Source: Streptomyces halobius
GTDB taxonomy: Bacteria; Actinomycetota; Actinomycetes; Streptomycetales; Streptomycetaceae
Direction: 5' to 3'
NCBI RefSeq assembly: GCF_023277745.1
Contig: NZ_CP086322.1
Location: 930,001-994,000 of the forward strand
DNA: 64,000 nt
In this document: positions 33,246-41,392 of the stretch, in pieces
How positions within the stretch are numbered: position 1 is the stretch's first letter
How the letters are laid out: each line of letters begins with the position of its first letter
Translations under genes and position numbers: made by a program
The notes under the pieces: generated by a model
Seen by the model: only the letters and a program-made list of their open reading frames with translations
Database searches by the model: none
Told to the model about the DNA's origin: nothing

Positions 33246-33521
33246 TAGTGCTGGATTCCGCTTTTGCGGGGGTATATGTGCTGGTGGCGGGGTGGTTCGG
33301 GGGTCGGGTACCACGTCGACGGCGGTCCGCCGCTCTCCCAGCATCAGCGGCCGGGACGGGCGGGGCGCGGTACGGGTCAGGATGCGACTGAACTCGCCTT
33401 CGCCATCACGGAAGATGGCGCGCGCCCCCTCCTGCCGGAGGAAGGTGAGCTTGTAGCCGACGGCGGGCTCGAACGTCTCGTCCTGTTCGACCTGATGTCC
33501 GTTGAAATCGATGTGGGTCAT
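33231..33521 (-). pseudogene. Small gene with 3' end replaced by IS701
   Basis: The start MTHIDFNGHQVEQDE has GGGAGG upstream. The sequence (VGYKLTFLRQEGARAIFRDG, EFSRILTRTAPRPSRPLMLG) looks like a small beta protein. The last codons enter IS701 at CTAG 33246-33249. If the element is removed, the frame would continue LGPVRRIM and stop on the far side. It is the last gene of the phage-like small-gene rows. Confidence 0.55.
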
Positions 33522-33553
33522 GCTGCCTCCCTTTGAATTTGGGCATGGAAAAG

Positions 33554-33577
33554 GCGACCCACCGGTTGGTGAGTCGC
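33554..33577 (-). terminator. Hairpin between two small genes
   Basis: GCGACcCACC / GGTGaGTCGC with loop GGTT, followed on the minus strand by a T-rich run (CTTTTCC). It lies after the 89-aa gene. Confidence 0.6.
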
Positions 33578-33601
33578 GCGGATTTCCGCTGTGTCCTGCT
33601 G

Positions 33602-33871
33602 CTATTGATGACCGTACTTCTCGCGGACCTGCGTTAGGAAGTCCACGCTGAGGGTGTTGTGCACGACGCCGAGGATCTTGTCGCCGTTCCGGTCGCCGAC
33701 GATTTCCATTCCTGGGAAGCGCTCGGAGGTGCCGAGGTGCTTGGACCGGAAACCGGTCAGGGTGAGCACGGTGTAGTTGGCCTTGTGCGTGGCGCACCAC
33801 CCGGCCCGACAGGTCTCATAGACGTGCCCGATCTCTTCGCCGTGGCCGGGCCGTTCACTCGGATTGCTCAT
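33602..33871 (-). CDS. Small hypothetical protein, 89 aa
   Basis: The start lies 17 bases inside the upstream gene, preceded by GAGGAG at very short spacing. ETCRAGWCATHKANYTVLTL holds C-x5-C and H, and FRSKHLGTSERFPGMEIVGD follows. It resembles small phage proteins, but no family is recognised. Confidence 0.55.
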   Translation of the reverse strand: MSNPSERPGHGEEIGHVYETCRAGWCATHKANYTVLTLTGFRSKHLGTSERFPGMEIVGDRNGDKILGVVHNTLSVDFLTQVREKYGHQ

Positions 33872-34391
33872 TCTCCTCGCCCGCGGCCGCGCCCAGCACT
33901 ACCTTCAACAGCCAGCAGGTGTTGACCGCGCCGACCGGAACGCCGTGCTGCTTGATCAGCAGGTGGCTCTCCAAGATCGTCCCGTACGGCTTCCCGGTCT
34001 CCATCTCCGGCCAGAACCCGTGCCCGGACGCATTGCCGTCGACCCACTCGAAGGTCACACCGCTGTCCTTGGCGTCGTGGGCGTCAAACGGGACAGCAGC
34101 CCGCGACAGCGCAAGCAGGTCCGCCGGGGAGCAGACCTTGACGAACTCCGGAGGAACCTTGGCGATCCACACCTGCGTACCGGTCTTCACGCGGTCGACG
34201 ACCGAGCCGTCCTCGTGCTTGAACAGGATGACGCCCTTTGCGTCGGTGGCCTGCTCGACGGTCACGCGGGCCGGCGTCTTCAGCGGGGTCTTGCGAGTGC
34301 TCCGGCCACCAAACAACACGACACCCGGTCGGTCATCCTTCTCCTCCTGCTGCGCCAGGCTCAGGGCCTCGGGTGCCTTCACGATTTCCAT
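33855..34391 (-). CDS. Hypothetical phage-like protein, 178 aa
   Basis: The start MEIVKAPEALS has GAGGAG eight bases upstream. Beta-rich: RPGVVLFGGRSTRKTPLKTP, VILFKHEDGSVVDRV, TQVWIAKVPPEFVKV. The last residues overlap the 89-aa gene. The function is unknown. Confidence 0.6.
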   Translation of the reverse strand: MEIVKAPEALSLAQQEEKDDRPGVVLFGGRSTRKTPLKTPARVTVEQATDAKGVILFKHEDGSVVDRVKTGTQVWIAKVPPEFVKVCSPADLLALSRAAVPFDAHDAKDSGVTFEWVDGNASGHGFWPEMETGKPYGTILESHLLIKQHGVPVGAVNTCWLLKVVLGAAAGEENEQSE

Positions 34392-34422
34392 TAGTCGAAC
34401 TCCTCTTGCTCGTCGGGGTCAA

Positions 34423-34656
34423 TCAATCCGAAATTCGAAGTGTCGGATTGCCGAGGATTACCAACTCCTCGTCGCCGCACCGCCAGTACTCCGTATTCGC
34501 GTCGAACCGCGGCCCATCGTCGCCGAGCCAACGCAGGTCCCACACAACGCTCCAGTCGTCCCGCGTGTAGTGGACCTTAGTTTGGCGCTCGATGCCGTGT
34601 CCGTCGGTCCAGGTGTGTATCCACGGTTCCCTCTGTACGGGCCGGCGGGACGTCAC
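34423..34656 (-). CDS. Small hypothetical protein, 77 aa
   Basis: ATG overlaps the upstream stop (ATGA at 34653-34656). Trp-rich: EPWIHTWTDGHGIERQ, DDWSVVWDLRWLGDDG, TEYWRCGDEELVILG. No family is recognised. Confidence 0.55.
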   Translation of the reverse strand: MTSRRPVQREPWIHTWTDGHGIERQTKVHYTRDDWSVVWDLRWLGDDGPRFDANTEYWRCGDEELVILGNPTLRISD

Positions 34657-35173
34657 TTCACCGGCTCCACATCGCCCTTGATCCAGGCATCAGCGCGCTG
34701 CTCCAGCCACTCGATGACTGCCCCCTCCGTCTGCTTCTGGGGGCACAGGGCGAAGTTGTAGTCCGGGTGCCGGAGCGTTTTGTCCGGCGAATAGACGTAC
34801 GCCAAGGGATGCCCGAACCAGACGAAGTTCCAGCGGTTTCCGTCCGCGTCTTCTCGTGTCGACGACCACGGTCGCTCTGCGCTGATTCGGCGTTCATATG
34901 TCCCCAGGTCCCGCCATGCTCGTTTTCGTGCTGTACCCGCACTAGCACTCTGGTCCTGGGCGGAACCACCGACAGCACTGTGCCGTCCACCAGCAGCACG
35001 GGCCGCATGCGCTTGACCTCGTTGGTGCGCATGTAGGAGGCCCCGCATTCCTCGCACACCCCGTCGCGGACTCGGCGGCAGTCCCCCGGCAGCGGGTACG
35101 GGTCCTCCTGGTCCAGCAGGTGCGTGGCGCGGGATGTGCACCACGCCGTCGTGCATTTCTCAGGCTGTGACAC
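34653..35173 (-). pseudogene. Frameshifted gene with zinc-ribbon-like N-terminus
   Basis: The N-terminal frame (MSQPEKCTTAWCTSRATHLL, VCEECGASYMRTNEVKRMRP) carries C-x4-C and C-x2-C. The C-terminal frame (WRDLGTYERRISAERPWSST, NRWNFVWFGHPLAYVYSPDK, AVIEWLEQRADAWIKGD) reads to the ATGA overlap with the next gene. The frames must switch near 34923-34945, where a run of four A (T on the + strand) lies. One inserted or deleted base would give one ORF of about 170 residues. Confidence 0.6.
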
Positions 35174-35510
35174 TCTGCCGCTCCTCCTTTGTCTTCTCGG
35201 GGTAGTCGTTGCTGTCGGCCGAGGTCGGAAAGCGGTCGCGCTCGGCCTCGTTCTTGGCGATGCGTCCCTCCCACGTGCCGACGTGCCGCAGGCACGCGAG
35301 GTAGTTGTTCAGGGAAGTCCAGTTCTGGCCTTTGCGGCAGCTCTTCCAGTACGCCACCCACAAGTCGCTCAGCTCCGGGCACTTCGTGGTGACCCAGTTG
35401 CTGTCGAAGTGGATGTAGCCGCCGGGGAAGTAGACATAGATCTTGCAGCCGCACGGCAGCACGTACGTTCCGGTTTCGAGGCCGAGCTGTTCGGTCTGAA
35501 TTTCAGGCAT
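35160..35510 (-). CDS. Hypothetical protein, 116 aa
   Basis: The start MPEIQTEQLGLETG has AGAGGAA upstream. VLPCGCKIYVYFPGGYIHFD contains a CGC turn; KCPELSDLWVAYWKSCRKGQ adds further cysteines. It overlaps the next gene by 14 bases. It looks like a small phage protein of unknown role. Confidence 0.6.
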   Translation of the reverse strand: MPEIQTEQLGLETGTYVLPCGCKIYVYFPGGYIHFDSNWVTTKCPELSDLWVAYWKSCRKGQNWTSLNNYLACLRHVGTWEGRIAKNEAERDRFPTSADSNDYPEKTKEERQSVTA

Positions 35511-35546
35511 AGCTTTCCTCTCGACGAATTGGATTGAGTAAGTACC

Positions 35547-35620
35547 CAGTGCGGGAATTGAACCCGCGAATGCGCAGGGGAGTACGCATCCGGTGCCTAC
35601 ACCGGCCGGGCCCGCTTTTA
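35547..35620 (-). other. tRNA-like sequence, degenerate
   Basis: On the minus strand GCGGGTTCAATTCCCGC is a perfect T-arm (stem GCGGG/CCCGC, loop TTCAATT). Upstream, CCGGTGTAGGCACCGG could be a D-arm with GG in the loop. Between them a stem closes on CTCCCC, a six-base loop instead of seven. Acceptor pairing is poor. It is either a decayed tRNA, an unusual phage tRNA, or the tRNA 3' end kept at an old attachment site. Confidence 0.35.
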
Positions 35621-35882
35621 GGTGTCGACCGTCATGTATTCCACATTGTCGATCAGCTTCGGGCTGTCGTCTCCGGGCTCGCGCACGTAGGTCTCGTACG
35701 CCGTCTGACAGGCGGCCCGGTGGCTGTCAACAAGGAAGGAAGCGGCCCAGCCGTTCTGCTTGTCGTCCAACTCCCGATAGACCTCGGTGTCGAGTTCCTT
35801 GCGAGGTGTGTCGTCGGGCAATTTCCGGGACGACTCGATGATGAGATTTCCGTCGTGGTCCGCGACCCATGAGGAGGATCAC
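35618..35882 (-). pseudogene. Small gene with apparent one-base insertion near its start
   Basis: GTG at 35882 has AAAGGAGG seven bases upstream and reads VILLM, then runs out of frame. The coding-like frame WVADHDGNLIIESSRKLPDD continues through TEVYRELDDKQNGWAASFLV to the stop at 35618, one base out of register. Shortening the GGG (CCC on +, 35866-35868) by one joins them into about 87 residues. Without this, only TTG at 35821 could start the frame. Confidence 0.5.
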
Positions 35883-35944
35883 TCGTGTACCTCCTTTGCA
35901 TCCTCATGAGCACCAGATGGCTTGCGGCGCTGGCTCGGGCTCAT
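35879..35944 (-). CDS. 21-aa coupled ORF
   Basis: ATG overlaps the upstream stop (GGATGA); it reads MSPSQRRKPSGAHEDAKEVH and ends E, overlapping the next GTG. It bridges two small genes in a translational relay and may serve mainly to couple them. Confidence 0.35.
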   Translation of the reverse strand: MSPSQRRKPSGAHEDAKEVHE

Positions 35945-36470
35945 CCGGTCACCCCGAAGACGGTCACGCCGTCGATCTCCTGCGGCGGCCTGCCCTCGCG
36001 CATTAAGCAGCCGGGGCAGGTGAGCCGGTCCAACGAGTGGACCGTGATGTAAGAGCTGTGGCCCTGCTCCCACAGCTTCACGCCGCCGGTCGTCTCCAGC
36101 AGCACGCCGCACACCGTGGACTGCCACGTCCGGCGGTCCTCGTAGTGCTTCCCGTTGTCGAACCCGGTCGCCGACATGGAGTGCTTGGCGTCGGCCGGCA
36201 TCTCCCACACCGCGAGCCGCTTGCGGCCCTCGGCCAGCTCACAGGCGCACAGGTTGGAGACGAACCCGGTGTGCTCCCAGACCTGCATGTAGATCCGGAA
36301 GTGGTTCCGGTTCGTGCAGATGGGGTTGTAGGGGAGATTCGGCTGCTCTCGTGCAGCACGTACTCCGCGCACCACTTCCCCCGATGATTCACGGCGCGCG
36401 GGTCAAACAGCGACACCCGCTGCCCCGGCTTGATTGCCCGCAGGAAATCGGTCGCCGTTTCGATCTTCAT
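35941..36470 (-). pseudogene. Frameshifted hypothetical gene
   Basis: The first frame MKIETATDFLRAIKPGQRVS, then WCAEYVLHE, switches near 36345-36352 to QPNLPYNPICTNRNHFRIYM, which runs on through SNLCACELAEGRKRLAVWEM and CPGC to the stop. Removing two bases (or adding one) joins them into about 176 residues with a CAC and a CPGC pair, possibly zinc-binding. The function is unknown. Confidence 0.55.
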
Positions 36471-36472
36471 GT

Positions 36473-37165
36473 TCAGATCTCCTCAAGATGCTGTCGGCCG
36501 GCGAACAGGTTGGGGTGGGTCGGCAGCGAGATGTACGTGTCACGGACCGCTCGCCCGTTGCCATACTCGGCCGCGTACTTACGCGCCCGGTTCCGCGCGA
36601 TCTTCTCGGTCTTCAGATCCTTGAAGTCCCGTTGCAGCGTCGGGCTGTTGAGGCTGGTTCCAGCCCACGCGGAGAACTTCTCGTGAATCTCGACGTCCAG
36701 CGGAACGACGACCGAACGGGACCACCAGGGAGGCAGGAAGCTGCTGTTCTCCACGAACCGGACCTCGGCGCTCGCAATGTCCCGACCGTGCATCGCGCGG
36801 GCCTCGTCGCGCATCTCTTCGAACCGCAGGGACTGGACGCCGTAGAGCTGCTTGCCGTCCACGTAGACGTAGAAGCGGCCGGTCGTATGCGTCACGGTGC
36901 GGCCCACACCGATCTCGTGGATGTCGTACGAGTAGGAGCCGGTGTCGTCGCTGTAGAAGCTCATCCAGCTCAGCGGGTTCGGCATGGAGTGCTCGTGGCC
37001 GGACTCGGGCGAGAGAAGCTGCCCGAACCCGTTCTCCAGAATGCGGACCGGCATGAGCTTTCTGTCCAGGCCCATACTCATCATGCATTCCGACGCACCG
37101 AGCTTAACGACGACGGTGTCACCGGGCTGCACATAGTGCTTCTCGGGCCGCTTGTAGTGGTTCAT
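36473..37165 (-). CDS. Hypothetical phage-like protein, 230 aa
   Basis: The start MNHYKRPEKHYVQPGDTVVV has a GGGAGG site upstream. The N-terminal half is beta-rich (GDTVVVKLGASE, GRFYVYVDGKQLYGV), the C-terminal half helical and basic (FKDLKTEKIARNRARKYAAE). It is the longest intact frame in the small-gene cluster. No family is recognised. Confidence 0.65.
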   Translation of the reverse strand: MNHYKRPEKHYVQPGDTVVVKLGASECMMSMGLDRKLMPVRILENGFGQLLSPESGHEHSMPNPLSWMSFYSDDTGSYSYDIHEIGVGRTVTHTTGRFYVYVDGKQLYGVQSLRFEEMRDEARAMHGRDIASAEVRFVENSSFLPPWWSRSVVVPLDVEIHEKFSAWAGTSLNSPTLQRDFKDLKTEKIARNRARKYAAEYGNGRAVRDTYISLPTHPNLFAGRQHLEEI

Positions 37166-37200
37166 ATGACCTCCCAGAAAACGAAATTACGGCTGACAGT

Positions 37201-37244
37201 CGGCAGTCCAGGGCGCGGCATTTCTGCTGCGCACTGGACTGCCG
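37201..37244 (-). terminator. Hairpin after the interrupted 86-codon gene
   Basis: Perfect 11-bp arms CGGCAGTCCAG / CTGGACTGCCG around a 22-base loop. Confidence 0.6.
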
Positions 37245-37249
37245 TTAGC

Positions 37250-37510
37250 TCAGACGTCGATTGGTGTGCGGGTGCCGTCGATGTGCACCACGAATGCCTC
37301 ACGGAACGCGCGACCATGGAATTCCTTGACCAGCACACGGAACTTGGGCTGATCGCTTCGCATGCGCGCCGGCGTATGGCGTACGCAGTGCTCAGCAACC
37401 GGATCGGATTACGTGCCGTCACGGCGCGACTTGAGTTCTACGTACCGATCGGAGGTGTCGGTCCACGAGACCGGCCTCCCCGCGGCCGGCGGCTCGTACC
37501 GCTGGAGCAT
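37250..37510 (-). pseudogene. Small gene with in-frame TAA
   Basis: One frame reads MLQRYEPPAAGRPVSWTDTS, then VELKSRRDGT, a TAA (37409-37411), then SDPVAEHCVRHTPARMRSDQ and FREAFVVHIDGTRTPIDV. Both sides look coding and are in the same register, so a single nonsense change could have split an 86-residue protein. Alternatively translation restarts at the internal ATG (37363) to give 37 residues. Confidence 0.45.
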
Positions 37511-37535
37511 GAAGAACCAGAGCGGGCCTAAGGGC

Positions 37536-38006
37536 CTACCTGTCGATCTCGGCCGGTTCACGTGTCGCCACGCAGACCTTGTCGTAACAGAGCGGGTCGC
37601 GGTCGCCGTCCTCGAAGAGGAGCGCGAACCCCGTCACCGGCGAGTTCGGTACGACGTCCTTCAGCCGCTTGAAGGCGGAGTTGTACATGTGCGCGGGCTG
37701 ATAGATGCCGCGAGCAGCATCGTCCTGGCGGCGCCAATACGCCCGGCACGCGACCAGTTCACTTCGGCGAAGGGAGACGTCAAACGACGTGTTGATGTAC
37801 TCGTACACCCAACCCTCGGCCGCCGCCTTCGCCTCGATCTCCGTGTGCCGCCTACGCACACGGTCGTAATGCCGGTTGTCGCTGCACCGTCGGCAGCAGC
37901 TCTCCCCGTTCTCCGGGTCGGTGAAGACACCCGGCCCCTGGAAGGAGAACAGCTCGTCCGGCTTGTGTCCGCAGTCAAGTATCTGGTGGTGGTTGATGAG
38001 TTCCAT
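37536..38006 (-). CDS. Hypothetical protein with zinc-binding-like Cys/His, 156 aa
   Basis: The start MELINHHQILDCGHKPDELF has AGGAG upstream. CGH, then C-C-R-R-C and H (ENGESCCRRCSDNRHYDRV) suggest a zinc site within the first 45 residues. It is followed by a helix and an alpha/beta C-terminus. Such small HNH/zinc-ribbon-like proteins are frequent in actinophages; no catalytic HNH motif is clear. Confidence 0.62.
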   Translation of the reverse strand: MELINHHQILDCGHKPDELFSFQGPGVFTDPENGESCCRRCSDNRHYDRVRRRHTEIEAKAAAEGWVYEYINTSFDVSLRRSELVACRAYWRRQDDAARGIYQPAHMYNSAFKRLKDVVPNSPVTGFALLFEDGDRDPLCYDKVCVATREPAEIDR

Positions 38007-38013
38007 GCCGCTC

Positions 38014-38157
38014 CTAGAACGTGACCCGATTGCGGAGCATCTGCAGGCCGTCGTTCGGGTCGACCGTCGACATCTGGTGGCCGTTCAGTAGCGGGGTCGA
38101 GTCGAAGCCCATACCGCTCCGGCGCCCGTACTGCTTCCGCTCCAAGATCTCCCGCAC
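38014..38157 (-). CDS. Small hypothetical protein, 47 aa
   Basis: The GTG start reads VREILERKQYGRRSGMGFDS and ends QMLRNRVTF. GGAGGTGA lies 16 bases upstream, somewhat far. The sequence has normal coding composition and lies directly before the 156-aa gene in the same direction. Confidence 0.4.
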   Translation of the reverse strand: MREILERKQYGRRSGMGFDSTPLLNGHQMSTVDPNDGLQMLRNRVTF

Positions 38158-38192
38158 GCCGCCGGGTGGGTGTCACCTCCAACGCTGCTTCC

Positions 38193-38531
38193 CTAGGCGC
38201 GGCTGCGGCGAATGACGATGTCCGCCGCCGCCTCGTCGCCTACCTCCGCTATGACCTCGTCGGCGTCGCTGCCCGCGCCAGATTCGCCGGCCGCCTCGGC
38301 CTGCTCCTCGGCTGCCTCGTCGTTCTCGGCCTGGGCGGCCCCTATGGTGCGCGGCCCGTCGAAGTAGCCGGGAAGATCACCTGTCCTGCACCCCAGGTCA
38401 GCGACCACGCAGAACGCACACCGGCCCACGGTGTTACAGGTCTCCCACAGGGCGACGTCTTCCAGGGTGTGAACGTCCGTCATGCAGGTTCCGAACCCGT
38501 CCAGCTTCGTCACGACGTACCCGGCGACCAC
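38193..38531 (-). CDS. Hypothetical acidic protein, 112 aa
   Basis: GTG start overlapping the upstream gene by 22 bases. The N-terminal half has cysteines (GTCMTDVHTLED, CNTVGRCAFCVVADLGC) that could bind zinc; the C-terminal half is very acidic (QAENDEAAEEQAEAAGESGA). A zinc module with an acidic tail is consistent with a small phage regulator. The family is unknown. Confidence 0.5.
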   Translation of the reverse strand: MVAGYVVTKLDGFGTCMTDVHTLEDVALWETCNTVGRCAFCVVADLGCRTGDLPGYFDGPRTIGAAQAENDEAAEEQAEAAGESGAGSDADEVIAEVGDEAAADIVIRRSRA

Positions 38532-40349
38532 GCCCCATTACCCCGCTGCTCCCCGTTGTGGGTGCAGGCGGGGCGGCTTTCGCCCCGGGAAAACTCGACG
38601 GCCGCACCGCACGAGCAGCACCCGCCCACCATGACCGGCGCGGCCGTCTCGGCCTTCGCGTCCTTGACGGGGTAGACCCATCCGTCGGCGGACCGGTACA
38701 GCGTCCCCGCCTCGATCAGCGGCGCCACACGGGCAGCGGGCACCCTACGGCCCGCGTGCCCGAACCCGTCACCGCGCTGCCACAGCAGACCCGCCCCGGC
38801 CCACTCGATAACCTCGGCATCCGTGCCCGGCTCGGCGGTCTGTACGAACTCACGCGACGCCCACAGCTCCGGCGACTCCTGCGCCTCCGACTCCTCATCG
38901 GCGGCGAGCACGGCGAGCGCGGCCCTGCCTGCGTCCATGGCGGCCTGAAGGTCGAGCCGGTACACCCCGTACCGCTCATCCACCGACGTGCACAGCGCGT
39001 GCCAGGTGTCGGCCGTGGCGTCGGTGAGGTTGGCGGGGATCGCCGACAGCGTGTCGTCCGCCTCGGTCGTGATCGGCTTCTCAACGCTGTTGACGTTGTA
39101 CGTACGCGACACGTGCCGCTCTTCGTCGTTCGAGCCCTCATCGAGGCGGACCGAGGTAGCGCCGGGCCGGTACCGGGTAATGACGTGCCCGATGTACGCG
39201 GCCGACAGCACCGCCGCCGCGTTCTCGTCCAGACCCTCACGCCCCAACGCGTCGATCACGGCGAGTTCGTCATCAGTGGGCGTCGCGGCCTCCAGTGCCG
39301 CACGCTCTTCCTCGGCCTTGCGCAGCGCTGCCGCCTCCGCCTCCGCCTTGGCCTCCGCATCGGCGGCGGCCTGAGCGGCCTTGACCTCACCGGGCCAGGT
39401 GTCCCCGGCGGAAAGCCAACGATAGGGGCCGTCCTTCACGGCCGTGTGCTTGGTGTCCTTCTCCGGCTCGGTCACGGCGCCGATGCGCACGGCCTGAGAC
39501 CACAGGCGGAACGCGGCCTCACCCTCATCGGTGAGACCGAACGCGCGCACGCCGGGGGCGACGGCGTACACCTTCACGAACCCGGCCAGCCACAGGCCCG
39601 GTACCCGCTGCTTGTTGATCTTCGCGGAAACGTCGGCCTTGTCGGGGGGAGACGTCAAAGGCGGTGAACCCGTCGGCGGTCTCGCGCACCTTGCCCTCAC
39701 GCATCCATCCGAGGGCGCGCCACTGGTCCCGGCTGAAGTTCAGCGACTGGGCGGCGTCGATGTCGTCGGGGGTCATGGTGTCGGCGTCCTGTGCGGCGTG
39801 CCGGTCCAGGTGGAGGCGGGCGGCGTCGTCGGCCTCATCGCGGGAGGTGTACACGTACGCGGCGGAGACGTCGGCCACCGGGTCGCCGTACTTGTTGAGG
39901 GCCATGGAAACGGGGCCGTGCCGGTCGCACTCGGCTACCCACTTGGTCTCGTGGACGTCCAGCGCGACCGCCCGCGCGGGGGTCGGCGTGTTGTAGGCGT
40001 CGCCGGAGGCGGGGACGTCGGCGGCCTCGTCCGCGTCGCTGCCCTCGGCGCTTTCGCCGGCTGCCTCCTCGGGGGTAGTGACGGCATCGACGGCCCGCTC
40101 GGAGTCGGCGGGGAGACCGGGAACGGGCTTGTCGTCGGCGTGCGCCCTGACAATGTCGCGGATGTCGTCGGTAAACGGCTCGTTGTTGATCACGGACGGG
40201 TGGGCGATGCGCTCACCGTCGGGGGAGACCACGATCCACGGCCACTCGCGGCCGTCCTCCTGCACGATCGTATACACCTGCCCGCGCGTGGTCGCGTGCC
40301 ACAGAAACCCCGTGATCCGCTTCACCGTGATTCGCCGCTTACCCGCCAT
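38510..40349 (-). pseudogene. Large hypothetical gene broken at a C6/G6 run
   Basis: The first frame starts MAGKRRITVKRITGFLWHAT and runs to DGFTAFDV; the second resumes SPDKADVSAKINKQRVPGLW and ends CCSCGAAVEFSRGESRPACT. The switch is at six G on the + strand (39644-39649); five would make it continuous, about 612 residues. Regions: beta N-terminus, acidic linker, helical Ala/Glu stretch (about 270-310), and a C-terminal zinc ribbon. No known family is recognised. Confidence 0.6.
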
Positions 40350-40833
40350 GTCCGTGTGTCCATCCGTGTCGTTGTCGTGGTCCTGCTGTGTCCTGCTGTC
40401 GCTGTCGCCCGAAGGAAGGGCGGGGAAGTCCTCGATGCCCCGCGCTGCCAGTTCCCGGCACTCCCCACACCGCCAGTCCAGCGGCCACACCCCCCGGCAG
40501 CACCGGCTCGGCGCGGTGCGCTTTTTCGCTCCAGTACATCTCGCGTACGGCGGCGGTGAGTTGAGACTCCTGCATCCTCAGCCACTCGCCGGGGATCCAG
40601 GCCATCACGTAGGGCTGCGTCCTGCGGTCAAGCTGGAGCATGATCTTGCCGTCGCCCGTCATGGACGGTCGCGCGAACGCGACTCTCGGCGAGCCGAGGA
40701 ACGGCCTGAGTACCTGAGGCACCGTCTCCGCGGGGAACTTCGCGAGCACGCGCGAGATGAGTCCGGCAATCTCCTGGAGGTCGGCGTACATCTGGATCGT
40801 GGCGTCGACGATCTCTGTGGTCTTGTGCTTCAT
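40339..40833 (-). pseudogene. Phage-like gene, probably broken at a G6 run
   Basis: MKHKTTEIVDATIQMYADLQ, then EIAGLISRVLAKFPAETVPQ and REMYWSEKAHRAEP look coding. Six C on the + strand (40490-40495) then shift the frame into low-complexity text. With five, the protein continues VWPLDWRCGECRELAARGIE (C-x2-C) and runs in frame into the next gene with no stop. Either the two are one fused gene or the first gene's stop has been lost. Confidence 0.5.
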
Positions 40834-40975
40834 CACTTCTGGTCCTTGAAGATCGGGTCCTGCTCGGGGAACCGGGACAGGGCCGTCCCGCCCCGATTGG
40901 CCTCCCCCGCATGACGTAGAGGAAGGCACTGCACTTGACGCAGAGGATGGAGGCGCTCGGTTCCTTCGTATCCAT
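40833..40975 (-). pseudogene. Small zinc-ribbon gene broken at a G5 run
   Basis: MDTKEPSASILCVKCSAFLY continues VMRG, then the natural continuation EANRGGTALSRFPEQDPIFK lies one base out of register. The + strand run of five C at 40904-40908 would need to be six. The reconstructed protein is about 48 residues with C-x2-C. Its stop overlaps the next start (TGATGA). Confidence 0.5.
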
Positions 40976-41190
40976 GACCAGACCCGTCGTCAGGGCGCGC
41001 TCGTGAGAGGCCGTCAGGGGTCTGGTTGGAGGCCGATGCGTGTCCCGGCTGGCGCATTGACGGGTCTCATCGGTGTCTTGCTCGGGGCTTCGGCGATCAG
41101 CGTCGTGGTCGCGTCCGGCCGGTGGCAGCAAAACGTCTCCTCAGGGACACCACCGGAACCCGGGGATGCCCATGACGAGACGCCGACGTA

Positions 41191-41292
41191 TCAACGAGGA
41201 ACAGGCCGATGCACGAACACCCGGCCTGTTCCGGTGTCGATCCCGCACCCGGGTCGGCTATGCCGACCCAGACCCCCGAGGATCTTCTTCAT
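41191..41292 (-). CDS. Possible 33-aa small protein
   Basis: MKKILGGLGRHSRPGCGIDT, 33 residues in all, with AAGAGGA seven bases upstream. A hairpin (GGAACAGGCC / GGCCTGTTCC, 41198-41232) covers its 3' end. The rest of 40976-41392 holds no gene I can support. Confidence 0.35.
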   Translation of the reverse strand: MKKILGGLGRHSRPGCGIDTGTGRVFVHRPVPR

Positions 41293-41342
41293 GAGGGAGT
41301 CCTCTTCTCGATCACGCGTGTTCGGTGAGCGGTCGCCGCAGC

Positions 41343-41376
41343 GACGGCCCGGCTGTGGGATCACAACCGGGCCGTC
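41343..41376 (-). terminator. Terminator after the SNF2-like gene
   Basis: 10-bp perfect arms GACGGCCCGG / CCGGGCCGTC around a 14-base loop, starting 17 bases past the stop. It closes the six-gene operon 45771-41393. Confidence 0.65.
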
Positions 41377-41392
41377 GTCGGATGGGTGTGGG

